DNA of 64,000 nucleotides from Nocardia shimofusensis NBRC 100134. Its GTDB lineage: Bacteria > Actinomycetota > Actinomycetes > Mycobacteriales > Mycobacteriaceae. Under the pieces are notes generated by a model. The model made no database searches, had not been told where the DNA came from, and saw only the letters and a program-made list of their open reading frames with translations. Location of the stretch: NCBI RefSeq assembly GCF_001613125.1, contig NZ_BDBT01000014.1:90353-154352 (forward strand), in the 5' to 3' direction. Both the position numbers and the translations under genes were made by a program. Numbering within the stretch: the first letter of the stretch is position 1; each line of letters begins with the position of its first letter. This document shows positions 9,622-17,566 of this stretch, in pieces.

Positions 9622-9756
9622 GTGCGGGAGACGCCGGGAGACACGAACTTCGGTATGGCGGGCAAGCGGGACGCGCGCCGCCCCGATCTGGAACGCTGTA
9701 GGCCCGACCTGCCGGTCGGCCGTGCCGCTGCTACCCGCCCGAGGACCACGCTGTGA
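9622..9756 (+). CDS. possible 44-residue small protein coupled to the PP2C gene
   Basis: Short frame from GTG 9622 preceded at good spacing by AAGGGGGAC. It encodes a very basic peptide, and its stop TGA overlaps the GTG start of the phosphatase (GTGA), the arrangement used for translational coupling in this genome. I recognise no family. It could be a leader whose only role is coupling, or the remnant of a larger gene. Confidence 0.35.
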   Translation: MRETPGDTNFGMAGKRDARRPDLERCRPDLPVGRAAATRPRTTL

Positions 9757-10844
9757 ATCGCGATCTGCCCCGAGATCCCGCCGAAGCCCCCACCATGCCC
9801 ATCGAGAGCCCGGCAGCGCGGGACGGGTCGGCGACCTCCGAATCGCCGACCGTGGAGATCACCCGCGCGGCTGCCGCGCCCACCGTCGAGATCCGTACCC
9901 CGCGCACCGTACGCGGCACCGGCCCCCGCTGTCCGGACTGCGGCGCGGACAACCACACCGGCGCCGCGGCCTGCCCGTCCTGCGGCGCGGATCTGACCGA
10001 CAAGCGCGTCGCGCTGCCGCTGACCGACGGCCCCGCCGACCGGTTCGAGGCAGACCTCGGCGCGGTCTGCCTGGTCACCGACCGTGGCATCTCGCACGCG
10101 CGTAACGAAGACGCCGTCGCCGCGGCTGTCGTGGAAGGCGAACACGGCCCGCACACCACGGTCATCGTGGTCTGCGACGGCGTGTCCACCTCCTCGGATC
10201 CGCAGGCCGCCTCCGGGTCCGCGGTGCGGGCGGGCGTTCAGGCCTGCCTGCGGGCGCTCGAGCAGGGCCGGCCCGCCACCGACGCCGCGCTCGCCGGTCT
10301 GGTCGCGGCCTCCGACGCGGTTCGCGCGATTCCCAACGAGGAGCGCAACGCACCCTCGTGCACCTACGTCTCGGCGATCGTGCGCGGCGCGGGCGGCGGG
10401 GCGGTCGACATCACCGTGGCCAATGTCGGCGACAGTCGCGCCTACTGGCTGGCCGCCGAGCCGATCGGCGACGACACCGCCTACATCCCGTCACAGCGGC
10501 TGACCGTCGACGATTCCTGGGCGCAGGCACTCGTCGACGCGGGCGCGATGGACGAGCAGGCCGCCATGAACGATCCTCGCGCGCACACCCTGTTGCGCTG
10601 GCTGGGCGCGGACACCGACGAGCGGCCCTGGTCGGACCGTGCGGTGCGCACCTTCCGCGCCCGCACTTCGGGCCGTCTGCTGCTGTGCAGCGACGGCCTG
10701 TGGAACTACCGGCCCGAGGCGGACCAGCTCGCGGCACTGGCCGCGGTCGAGGATCCGATGGCCGCGGCACGCGATCTCGCCGATTTCGCCGTGCGCAGCG
10801 GCGGCAACGACAACATCACCGTCGCCATCGCGCCGATTTCCTGA
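9753..10844 (+). CDS. zinc-ribbon PP2C-type Ser/Thr phosphatase
   Basis: 363-residue metal-dependent protein phosphatase. Residues 1-55 are a Ser/Thr/Pro/Ala-rich tail, residues about 59-80 form a zinc ribbon (CPDC and CPSC), and the PPM domain follows with all metal-binding motifs visible: ARNEDAV, VVCDGVSTS, VANVGDSRAY, LLCSDGLW and GGNDNIT. It should dephosphorylate Ser/Thr phosphoproteins in the cytosol. Similar zinc-ribbon PP2C proteins occur beside pknG-type kinases and FHA/VWA proteins in actinobacteria; no kinase is adjacent here. The GTG start at 9753 is chosen for the GAGGA site 7 bases upstream. Confidence 0.85.
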   Translation: MNRDLPRDPAEAPTMPIESPAARDGSATSESPTVEITRAAAAPTVEIRTPRTVRGTGPRCPDCGADNHTGAAACPSCGADLTDKRVALPLTDGPADRFEADLGAVCLVTDRGISHARNEDAVAAAVVEGEHGPHTTVIVVCDGVSTSSDPQAASGSAVRAGVQACLRALEQGRPATDAALAGLVAASDAVRAIPNEERNAPSCTYVSAIVRGAGGGAVDITVANVGDSRAYWLAAEPIGDDTAYIPSQRLTVDDSWAQALVDAGAMDEQAAMNDPRAHTLLRWLGADTDERPWSDRAVRTFRARTSGRLLLCSDGLWNYRPEADQLAALAAVEDPMAAARDLADFAVRSGGNDNITVAIAPIS

Positions 10845-10886
10845 CGCGGGCCGGGGCGGCCGGACGCCGGCCGCCTGCCGGGTCGA

Positions 10887-11195
10887 TCAGTGACCTCGGT
10901 CGTCGTATCCGGTCTGCTCGGCGGAGATCCTGCGCATCCGGCGGTGCTCGAGGACGATCAATCCGATGCCGACGAGCAGGAACAGACCGGCGGCGATCCC
11001 GCCGATCAGCGCCCAGCCCTCGAAACCGTAGCCGGCCGCGGTCATGGTGAGTCCGACAGTCACGATCCCGAGGCCGACGAGGAACATGCCCGGCCAGTTC
11101 CGGGTGTCCTCGAAGATTTCACCGGCATGAGACCGGCTGGTGCGCGTGTGGTCGGGGAAATTTCCGTGTTGGGGATAAGGCACGTGCGCTGTCAT
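10887..11195 (-). CDS. UsfY-like small membrane protein
   Basis: 102-residue protein with a hydrophilic N-terminus (DHTRTSRSHAGE) and two transmembrane helices (GMFLVGLGIVTVGLTMTAAG and ALIGGIAAGLFLLVGIGLIV) ending in a basic tail. The RTSRSHAGE element followed by a two-helix hairpin recalls UsfY, encoded beside the SigF operon of mycobacteria. Here it lies near a UsfX-like anti-sigma factor and a STAS protein, which supports a place in the same stress circuit. The molecular role of UsfY is not known. Confidence 0.6.
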   Translation of the reverse strand: MTAHVPYPQHGNFPDHTRTSRSHAGEIFEDTRNWPGMFLVGLGIVTVGLTMTAAGYGFEGWALIGGIAAGLFLLVGIGLIVLEHRRMRRISAEQTGYDDRGH

Positions 11196-11382
11196 GACGA
11201 GCTCCTCTCGGCGCGCCCGCGAACTCGTGCAGGGTGGGTTACCCCGGTCTACGCCGGTCGACCGCCAGGGTCAACCCCTCTCGGTGACAGGGCCGCCACG
11301 GCGTGCCAGACTGTAGACAGCTCGCGCGACCGTAGTCAGACCCAGCCGCACCGATCTGGAGCAGATCCAGGGAGGTTCTTCC

Positions 11383-11784
11383 ATGGCAGTCGATGTCACG
11401 CTCACCATCCACCCCCGCGACACCGAGGCGAACCCGCCCGGTGTTCGGTATTCCTGCGCCCAGTTCCTCGACCGTGACCACCGTTGCGTGGTGGTCCGAA
11501 TAGAAGGCGAGCTGGACGCGCTCGCCCAGCATCGGTTCTGTCAGGCGCTCGACAACGCGGTCCACTCCGACTGCGGTGCCGTCGTGGTGGATCTGCGTGC
11601 CACGTTGTTCCTGAGTTTGCGTGCCGCAGCCGCGCTGGGCGAGGTCCAAGCCCCGGCTGCCCTCCGGGGTATCGACGTCCGCGTCGTCACCGGGCGCCCG
11701 GAGATCGAGCGTTCGTTGGAGCTCACGGGCGTGCGCTGCCGATTCCACCGCTACCCGTCCATGCACGACGCACTCGCTCTCTGA
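11383..11784 (+). CDS. STAS-domain protein, anti-sigma-factor-antagonist-like
   Basis: 133-residue single STAS domain (VVRIEGELDAL, VVVDLRATLFLSLRAAAALG, VRVVTGRPEIERSLELTG). Canonical antagonists such as SpoIIAA carry a phosphorylatable Ser in DSSG after the core beta strand; here the stretch reads FLSLRA, so that Ser is not at the expected position and control by phosphorylation looks altered or lost. The neighbouring UsfX-like protein is a likely partner. The ATG at 11383 has a GGGAGG site upstream. Confidence 0.78.
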   Translation: MAVDVTLTIHPRDTEANPPGVRYSCAQFLDRDHRCVVVRIEGELDALAQHRFCQALDNAVHSDCGAVVVDLRATLFLSLRAAAALGEVQAPAALRGIDVRVVTGRPEIERSLELTGVRCRFHRYPSMHDALAL

Positions 11785-11936
11785 CCCTGTTGTCCCCTCA
11801 GGTCGCCGCCGTGTAACTGTTTGACCCTCGGAGGCGCCGGGTACGCGCCCTCCGAGCGTGGACCGGTCACCGGTGGTCGAGTCATCATCCGACCCCGGCA
11901 GGCCGTAGACGGACGGATGGCAGCGACGCGAACGAG

Positions 11937-12389
11937 GTGGCGATGGTTATGGGGGATCGGACGTGGCAACAGCCGACGACGGCGGCGACGACCATAGGAG
12001 TCCGAGTGCCCGCGCGACCCGAACAGCTCACCATGTTGCGGGCGCTGGCGGAGACGGTGGGACATATCGCGGACTTCGCGATCGACGAGGTCGCCGACAT
12101 CAGATTGGCCCTCGACGAGGTGGCCACCGCGCTGGTTTCGGACGCTGTGCCGGGATCCGAGCTGGACTGCGAACTCGATTACGGCCAGGATCGGATGAAG
12201 GTCCGGGTTACCGGGGTGACGACGTCGAAGGAGGCCGTGGCCCAGACCGGGTTCGGCTGGCACATCGTCCGCACTCTCACCGAATCGGTCGAGGCCGTCC
12301 AGGAGCCGTATGATTTCCTGGCCCGTGGCTACCGCACGACCATCGATTTCGACTGGTCGCGGTGGAACTCGCGGCCCCGCCTGGTGTGA
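11937..12389 (+). CDS. UsfX/RsbW-type anti-sigma factor
   Basis: 150-residue GHKL-fold protein of the kind that binds and inactivates a SigF-type sigma factor. VADIRLALDEVATALV and TGFGWHIVRTLTESVEA line up residue for residue with the matching segments of mycobacterial UsfX (RsbW). As in UsfX, the N-box Asn of true kinases is replaced (here by Leu), so it is probably not a protein kinase. Possible starts are GTG 11937, ATG 11943 and ATG 11949; the GAGGTGG element favours one of the latter two. In mycobacteria usfX is followed by sigF; here no sigma factor follows. Confidence 0.8.
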   Translation: MAMVMGDRTWQQPTTAATTIGVRVPARPEQLTMLRALAETVGHIADFAIDEVADIRLALDEVATALVSDAVPGSELDCELDYGQDRMKVRVTGVTTSKEAVAQTGFGWHIVRTLTESVEAVQEPYDFLARGYRTTIDFDWSRWNSRPRLV

Positions 12390-12435
12390 TCGACGACCCG
12401 GCAACAGCGACGCGCACCACATCCCAGCAAACAAA

Positions 12436-12473
12436 GTTTACCGATCGGTCGGTTGGGGAAACCGATAGATCGG
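12436..12473 (+). promoter_or_regulatory. candidate promoter with two palindromic boxes upstream of the response regulator
   Basis: GTTT at 12436 and GGGAAA at 12456 are spaced like a SigF-type promoter (GGTTT-N15-17-GGGTA). Over the same bases lie two related palindromes, ACCGATCGGT (12440-12449) and CCGATagATCGG (12462-12473), suitable as regulator boxes. Assignment is by pattern only. Confidence 0.35.
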
Positions 12474-12527
12474 CATGTTTGCCGGAAGCGGACGTTTCCG
12501 ACTTCTGCTTCCGACTGATTGCGAGGG

Positions 12528-13247
12528 ATGAGGGTTTTGAGCGCGAACTTGATGATCGTGGACGACGACGACCGCATCCGCCGGGAATTGCGGGTAGCTC
12601 TGGAGGATGAAGGCTACGACGTCTCGGAGGCCCACGAAGCCGAAGACGCTCTGACCCGCCTGCGCAGTAACGGCGCCCCGGATGTGATGATCGTCGAATT
12701 GATGCTCGGCGACATGGACGGCTTCGAATGCATCCGGGAGATCCGCCGCGACCACGACGTGCCGATCATCGTCATCAGTTCCCGCGACGACACCCACGAC
12801 GTCGTGGCCGCGCTCGAAGCGGGCGCCGACGACTTCGTCACCAAACCCTTCGAGATCAAAGAGATCTCCGCCCGGATGCGGGCCCTGCGCCGGCGGGCTC
12901 GGCTCGCGGCCGAACGCGACGCGCCCCGCGAGATCGCCCTGGACGCCGACGCGGAAGCGCCTCTGCTGCTCGACCGCGAGGGTGGGCTGGTCCGCCGTGG
13001 TGACGAGGAGATCAAGCTGACGCTGACCGAGTTCCGCCTGCTGTGTGAGCTCGCCGACGTGCCGGGGCGCGTGCTCAGCCGCGCGCAGTTGCTGGAAAAG
13101 GTCTGGGAAGAGAACTTCTTCGGCGACGAACGCATCGTCGATGTCCACATGCGCCGGCTGCGCACCAAGATCGAAACCGATCCCTCGGACCCGCGCATCG
13201 TCGTGACCGTGCGCGGCCTCGGCTATCGACTCGATCTGCCCAGATAA
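12528..13247 (+). CDS. OmpR-family response regulator with Glu at the phosphorylation site
   Basis: 239-residue transcription factor: receiver domain (about 1-120; IVDDDDRIR acidic pocket, KPFE switch Lys) and a winged-helix DNA-binding domain (about 145-236; LTLTEFRLLCELADVPGRVLSR and VDVHMRRLRTKIE). The strand that normally ends in the phospho-acceptor Asp reads MIVELMLGDMDGFE: the acceptor is Glu57 (codon GAA at 12696). Glu can mimic phospho-Asp, so the protein may be permanently on or controlled otherwise. No histidine kinase gene is adjacent. An in-frame TTG at 12519 is an alternative start. Confidence 0.85.
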   Translation: MRVLSANLMIVDDDDRIRRELRVALEDEGYDVSEAHEAEDALTRLRSNGAPDVMIVELMLGDMDGFECIREIRRDHDVPIIVISSRDDTHDVVAALEAGADDFVTKPFEIKEISARMRALRRRARLAAERDAPREIALDADAEAPLLLDREGGLVRRGDEEIKLTLTEFRLLCELADVPGRVLSRAQLLEKVWEENFFGDERIVDVHMRRLRTKIETDPSDPRIVVTVRGLGYRLDLPR

Positions 13248-13330
13248 ACCTCACGTTCGTACCCGAGCGTTGTGCGTGATGTCACGTTTGGCTGCGTCGA
13301 GCCCGGGCTACGAAACGTATTCGTAATGCA

Positions 13331-13408
13331 ACCGCAAAGAGATCGACCAATTCACCGCAAAATTGGTTGGTGAAGCTGGATGCGTAGACAGACCACTTTG
13401 GGAGTTGT
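13331..13408 (+). promoter_or_regulatory. ectA upstream region with repeats
   Basis: The 160 bp before ectA hold the octamer ACCGCAAA at 13331 and 13354, with a third copy at 13414 just inside ectA. They also hold an inverted repeat ACCAATT-N8-AATTGGT at 13346-13367 whose spacer carries the second octamer. Ectoine operons are induced by salt; these repeats are the best candidates for the control site. I could not define -35/-10 boxes with confidence. Confidence 0.4.
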
Positions 13409-14053
13409 ATGTCACCGCAAACCTTGTCCACATACACCGCGATTTCGAACACTGCCCTTCCGGACAACACCGAGCACACGCATGCCGCCCCCTCCCGGGG
13501 TGTCGCCACCACCGCGCGGCCGCGACCGGTGACGCCACCGTGGCAGGTGTCCGACCGTGTCGGCACCGCGCTGCTGCGGACCCCTCGAGTCGGTGACGCG
13601 GCGGATATCTGGCGGATCGCCAAGGAATCCCGGGTGCTCGACACCAACTCGAGTTACGCCTACCTGCTGTGGTGCCGCGATTTTCCCGGCACCACCGTGG
13701 TCGCCGAAGTCGACGGCAAGATCGTCGGTTTCGTCACCGGCTACCTGCGCCCGGAGCGTCCCGGCACGGTATTCGTCTGGCAGGTCGCGGTTTCGGCCGG
13801 CCAGCGCGGCCGCGGCACCGGCACGGCGATGATCGAGAATTTGCTCGATCGCGTCGCTCCGCACGGCGTCACGGCGCTGGAAACGACGATTTCCCCCGAT
13901 AATCCCGCCTCGATCGCGATGTTCGCCGCCGTGGCCAGGCGTCGAGACGCGGAATTCACCAAGCGGCCCTTGTTCGAAGCGGACGTCTTCCCCGACGAGC
14001 ACGCCGCGGAAGAGCTCTACGAAATTTCGCCTATCACCAAGGAGATTCGATGA
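13409..14053 (+). CDS. ectA: L-2,4-diaminobutyrate acetyltransferase
   Basis: GNAT-fold enzyme that N-gamma-acetylates L-2,4-diaminobutyrate with acetyl-CoA, the second step of ectoine synthesis. The core begins near residue 53 (LLRTPRVGDAADIWRIAKES) and continues with LDTNSSYAYLLWCRDFPGTT, VWQVAVSAGQRGRGTGTAM (acetyl-CoA loop) and TTISPDNPAS, all typical of EctA. The first ~50 residues are an extra Pro/Thr-rich tail. The start ATG has GGGAG at proper spacing. It opens a four-gene operon with ATGA overlap to ectB. Confidence 0.95.
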   Translation: MSPQTLSTYTAISNTALPDNTEHTHAAPSRGVATTARPRPVTPPWQVSDRVGTALLRTPRVGDAADIWRIAKESRVLDTNSSYAYLLWCRDFPGTTVVAEVDGKIVGFVTGYLRPERPGTVFVWQVAVSAGQRGRGTGTAMIENLLDRVAPHGVTALETTISPDNPASIAMFAAVARRRDAEFTKRPLFEADVFPDEHAAEELYEISPITKEIR

Positions 14054-15351
14054 TCAGCGCGGATACGACCATTTTCGAGTCGCTGGAGTCCAATGTGCGC
14101 GGCTACTGCCGCTCCTGGCCGACGGTGTTCACCACCGCCCAGGGCGCATGGCTGCGCGACGAGGAGGGCAAGGACTTCCTGGACTTCTTCGCCGGTGCGG
14201 GCGCGCTGAACTACGGGCACAACAACCCCGTGCTCAAGCAGCCGTTGCTGGACTACATCGCAGGCGACGGCATCACCCACGGCCTGGATATGTCCACCGC
14301 GGCCAAACGCAAGCTCCTCGAAACTCTGCGCGACACGCTGTTCGCGCCGCGCGGACTGGACTACAAGGTGCAGTTCCCCGGCCCGACCGGCGCGAACGCC
14401 GTCGAGGCCGCGCTCAAGCTGGCTCGCAAGGTGACCGGCCGGGAAACCATCCTCAGCTTCACCAATGCCTTCCACGGCATGACCCTGGGCGCGCTGTCGG
14501 TCACCGGCAACGCCGCCAAGCGCGCGGGCGCGGGCGTTCCGCTGGTGCACGCCGCGCACATGCCCTACGACGGCTACTTCGACAACACCACCGCCGACTT
14601 CCAGTGGATGGAGCGGGTCCTCGACGACACCTCGTCGGGCTTCGACCGCCCGGCCGCGGTGATCGTGGAGACCGTGCAGGGCGAGGGCGGCGTCAACGTC
14701 GCGCGCGCCGAGTGGCTGCGTCACCTGGCCGAGCTGTGCCAGGAGCGCGAGATCCTGCTGATCGTCGACGACGTGCAGATGGGGTGCGGGCGCACGGGCC
14801 CGTTCTTCTCCTTCGAGCTCGCCGGCATCACCCCCGACATCGTGACGCTGTCGAAGTCGATCGGCGGCTACGGCCTGCCGATGGCGCTGGTGCTGTTCAA
14901 GCCCGAGCTCGACCAGTGGTCGCCGGGCGAGCACAACGGCACCTTCCGCGGCAACAATCCGTCGTTCGTCACCGCTCAGGTCGCGCTCGAGCACTTCTGG
15001 TCCGACGGCGCGCTGGAGGCCTCGACCAAGGCGAAGGGCGAACGCATCGCCGGCGAACTCGCCGCTGTCGCCGGGCAATTCCCCGGCCTGTCCAGTCGCG
15101 GTCGCGGACTTGTGCACGGCGTCGCCTTCGACGACCCCTCGCAGGCGGGCAAGGTGTGCCAGGTCGCGTTCGAGCGCGGTCTGCTGGTGGAGACCTCCGG
15201 GTCCAGCGACGAGGTGGTGAAACTGCTTCCGCCGCTGACCATCACCGACGAGGAGCTGGACGCGGGTCTGAAGATCCTCACCGGCGCCATCGATTCGGTG
15301 TGCACCGGCTGGGACCGCCCGGCTACGACCACGACGGGAGTGCGGGGATGA
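14050..15351 (+). CDS. ectB: L-2,4-diaminobutyrate transaminase
   Basis: 433-residue class III PLP aminotransferase making L-2,4-diaminobutyrate from aspartate semialdehyde with glutamate as amino donor, the first ectoine step. Typical elements are FDFFAGAGALNYGHN-type start (DFFAGAGALNYGHN), FPGPTGANAVEAALKLARK, NAFHGMTLGALSVTGN, VDDVQMGCGRTG and the PLP Lys in TLSKSIGGYGLP. Overlaps ectA and ectC by four bases each, so the three are probably translationally coupled. Confidence 0.96.
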   Translation: MISADTTIFESLESNVRGYCRSWPTVFTTAQGAWLRDEEGKDFLDFFAGAGALNYGHNNPVLKQPLLDYIAGDGITHGLDMSTAAKRKLLETLRDTLFAPRGLDYKVQFPGPTGANAVEAALKLARKVTGRETILSFTNAFHGMTLGALSVTGNAAKRAGAGVPLVHAAHMPYDGYFDNTTADFQWMERVLDDTSSGFDRPAAVIVETVQGEGGVNVARAEWLRHLAELCQEREILLIVDDVQMGCGRTGPFFSFELAGITPDIVTLSKSIGGYGLPMALVLFKPELDQWSPGEHNGTFRGNNPSFVTAQVALEHFWSDGALEASTKAKGERIAGELAAVAGQFPGLSSRGRGLVHGVAFDDPSQAGKVCQVAFERGLLVETSGSSDEVVKLLPPLTITDEELDAGLKILTGAIDSVCTGWDRPATTTTGVRG

Positions 15352-15743
15352 TCGTTCGCACCACCGCCGAGATCACCGGCACCGACCGCGATGTCGCCGG
15401 CGAGGGCTGGCGAAGCAAGCGCATCGTCCTCGGCGGCGACGGCGTCGGGTTCTCCTTCCACGAGACCACCATCGCCGAAGGCACCACCCATGTGTTCCAT
15501 TACCGGAACCACATCGAGGCGGTGTGGCTGATCGAGGGTGAGGGCACGCTGACCGACCTGGACAACGACCAGGTCTACGCGCTCGGCCCCGGCAGCATGT
15601 ACCTGCTGAACGGTCACGAGAAGCATCAGCTGGTGGCGCGCACCCGGATGCGAATGATGTGCGTGTTCAATCCGCCGGTGACCGGGCAGGAAGTCCACGA
15701 CGAGAACGGTGTCTATCCGCTGGTCGCGGTGCAGGCCGGCTGA
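15348..15743 (+). CDS. ectC: L-ectoine synthase
   Basis: 131-residue cupin that closes the tetrahydropyrimidine ring of ectoine from N-gamma-acetyl-diaminobutyrate. MIVRTTAEITGTDRDV at the start, GFSFHETTIAEGTTH and the metal-site stretch HIEAVWLIEGEG are characteristic, and the length is normal for EctC. Starts within the ectB stop (ATGA). Confidence 0.96.
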   Translation: MIVRTTAEITGTDRDVAGEGWRSKRIVLGGDGVGFSFHETTIAEGTTHVFHYRNHIEAVWLIEGEGTLTDLDNDQVYALGPGSMYLLNGHEKHQLVARTRMRMMCVFNPPVTGQEVHDENGVYPLVAVQAG

Positions 15744-15757
15744 GAGGAGCGACTGGA

Positions 15758-16660
15758 GTGTTGCAGCAGACCATCGATCGTGATTCTGATTCGATGGAAC
15801 GCATGGATCGGTATCCCACCCGCAGGGCCGAGCCCGCGCCGCACATCCCGCGACGCGAACCGACCGTGTGGGGCGAGGGCAGCGGCGAACAGCTGTCGAC
15901 CTACGATCGCGACGGTTTCGCTGTCGTGGATGCCCTGCTGAACCCGGACGAGGTGGCCGAGTTCCGTGCCGAGATCGAGCGGCTCATGGTCGATCCGGCG
16001 CTGGCCGACGACGACCGGGTGATCCGGGAGAAGGCGTCGAATCAGGTGCGCTCGGTCTTCGAGGTGCACAAGCTCAGCGCCGCGGTGGCCGATCTCGTCC
16101 GCGAGACCCGCATCGCCGGATTGGCGCGGCAGGTTCTCGGTTCCGATGTCTACCTGCACCAGACCCGGGTCAACTACATGCCGGGCTTCCGCGGCAGCGG
16201 GTTCTACTGGCACTCGGACTTCGAGACCTGGCACGCCGAGGACGGCATGCCCGCCCCCCGCGCGGTGAGCCTGTCGATCGCCATGACCGACAACTACCCG
16301 TTCAACGGCAGTCTCATGGTGATGCCCGGCTCGCACCGCACCTTCGTGCCGTGTGTCGGAGCCACTCCCGAGGGGCATTACCGGCAGTCGTTGCGCGAGC
16401 AGGAGATCGGTGTGCCGACCACTCAGGACGTCACCGTGCTGGCCGACCGCTGCGGTATCCGGCAGTTCACCGGCGCGGCGGGCTCGGCGCTGCTGTTCGA
16501 TTCGAACATCATGCACGGCTCCTCGTCGAACATCACTCCCTTCCCACGCTCGAACATCTTCCTGGTGTTCAACAGCGTCGAGAACACCCTGGTGCAGCCG
16601 TACGCGGCGGCATCGCCGCGTCCGACCTACATCGCAAGCCGCGACTTCACCCCCGTGTGA
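15758..16660 (+). CDS. ectD: ectoine 5-hydroxylase
   Basis: 300-residue Fe(II)/2-oxoglutarate dioxygenase converting ectoine to 5-hydroxyectoine. The iron ligands are visible as His152 and Asp154 in FYWHSDFETWH and His253 in SNIMHGSSSN, and the signature QVRSVFEVH (about residues 90-98) is present. Start GTG 15758 is chosen because GAGGAG lies 8 bases upstream and it gives the usual length; ATG 15794 is a weaker alternative. It follows ectC by 14 bp and completes the ectABCD operon. Confidence 0.95.
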   Translation: MLQQTIDRDSDSMERMDRYPTRRAEPAPHIPRREPTVWGEGSGEQLSTYDRDGFAVVDALLNPDEVAEFRAEIERLMVDPALADDDRVIREKASNQVRSVFEVHKLSAAVADLVRETRIAGLARQVLGSDVYLHQTRVNYMPGFRGSGFYWHSDFETWHAEDGMPAPRAVSLSIAMTDNYPFNGSLMVMPGSHRTFVPCVGATPEGHYRQSLREQEIGVPTTQDVTVLADRCGIRQFTGAAGSALLFDSNIMHGSSSNITPFPRSNIFLVFNSVENTLVQPYAAASPRPTYIASRDFTPV

Positions 16661-16678
16661 GGCGCGACCGGCACCCCG

Positions 16679-16720
16679 GCGGGCCGGGCAGCTCGAAAAG
16701 CGCTGCCCGGCCCGCTGTTT
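16679..16720 (+). terminator. terminator after ectD
   Basis: Perfect 14-bp stem GCGGGCCGGGCAGC / GCTGCCCGGCCCGC with a 9-base loop, followed by TGTTTCGTT, 18 bases after the ectD stop. Confidence 0.85.
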
Positions 16721-16765
16721 CGTTGTCCCGACCGCGCTCTTCCGGCAGCAGGCGCGGGATTCGGG

Positions 16766-17566
16766 TCACGACAGTGCTCGGTACAGCGCGATCCAGTTGT
16801 CCGGCGCCACCGAGCCGACCGGCGCATTCGTCGCGATCGCGGCCCGCGCGAACGCCGCGCGCACCCGCCGCGAGGGCAACTGTGTGGCCAGTGACGCCGC
16901 CAGCGATCCGCCGACGCCGAGGAAACCGATGTCGACCAACTGCCGATACCGAGCCAGATCCCGGTCCGGCAGCAGCGGACGCTCGCGCCTGCGCAGATGC
17001 AGGACGGCGGCATCGACGCGCGGGACCGGCCGGAACCGGTCCCGACCGATACGCGGGCCGAGACTCATCCGCACCGTCGGCCAGTGTGTGACGGTCAGTT
17101 TCGGCCACCGTTGGTAGTCGCCGGAGTACTTGCGGGCGAACTCCTGTTGGGTGAGCAGCGTGGCCGAGGTCAGCTCGCGAGCGGTCAGACACCAGCGCAG
17201 GATGTCGGTGCTCGCCGCGAACGGGATGTTGGCGACCACCGCGAACGGCTCGGCGGGAGCGCGGACATCGCGGAAATCCACGTGGTGACAACGGATTCGG
17301 TCGTCACCGGCATAGCGTGCCCGCAACGCGGCGGCGTAGCGGGGATCGATCTCGTAGGCGAGCACGCGGCGCGCCACACCGAGCAATTGGCCGGTGAGCA
17401 TGCCGCCGCCCGGCCCGATCTCGAGCACCAGATCGCCGGCGGTGATGCCGGAAGCGCGCACGATCGTGCGCGCGGCGGCCGCGTCGGCGAGGAAGTTCTG
17501 GGAGAAGTGTTTGCGGGCGTCGGCCCGGGAGTGGGCAGGACGCGACGAACGACGATGGCGGGACAT
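16766..17566 (-). CDS. Erm-type 23S rRNA adenine N6-methyltransferase
   Basis: 266-residue Rossmann methyltransferase of the KsgA/Erm family. The order RKHFSQNFLAD (N-terminal signature), VLEIGPGGGMLT (SAM site), AYEIDPRYA and the catalytic NIPFAAST fits Erm enzymes, which methylate A2058 of 23S rRNA and give macrolide-lincosamide-streptogramin resistance; NIPF with AxSTDI following is Erm-like rather than KsgA-like. ATG 17566 is preceded by AAGGA. Flanked by house genes with no visible mobility genes, so it is probably an intrinsic determinant. Which antibiotics are affected cannot be read. Confidence 0.82.
   Translation of the reverse strand: MSRHRRSSRPAHSRADARKHFSQNFLADAAAARTIVRASGITAGDLVLEIGPGGGMLTGQLLGVARRVLAYEIDPRYAAALRARYAGDDRIRCHHVDFRDVRAPAEPFAVVANIPFAASTDILRWCLTARELTSATLLTQQEFARKYSGDYQRWPKLTVTHWPTVRMSLGPRIGRDRFRPVPRVDAAVLHLRRRERPLLPDRDLARYRQLVDIGFLGVGGSLAASLATQLPSRRVRAAFARAAIATNAPVGSVAPDNWIALYRALS

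Noticed and set aside
11200..11290. SigF promoter upstream of the UsfY-like gene
   Set aside because: GGGTAA and GGTTG elements exist but the spacing is about 27 bases, far from the 15-17 required.
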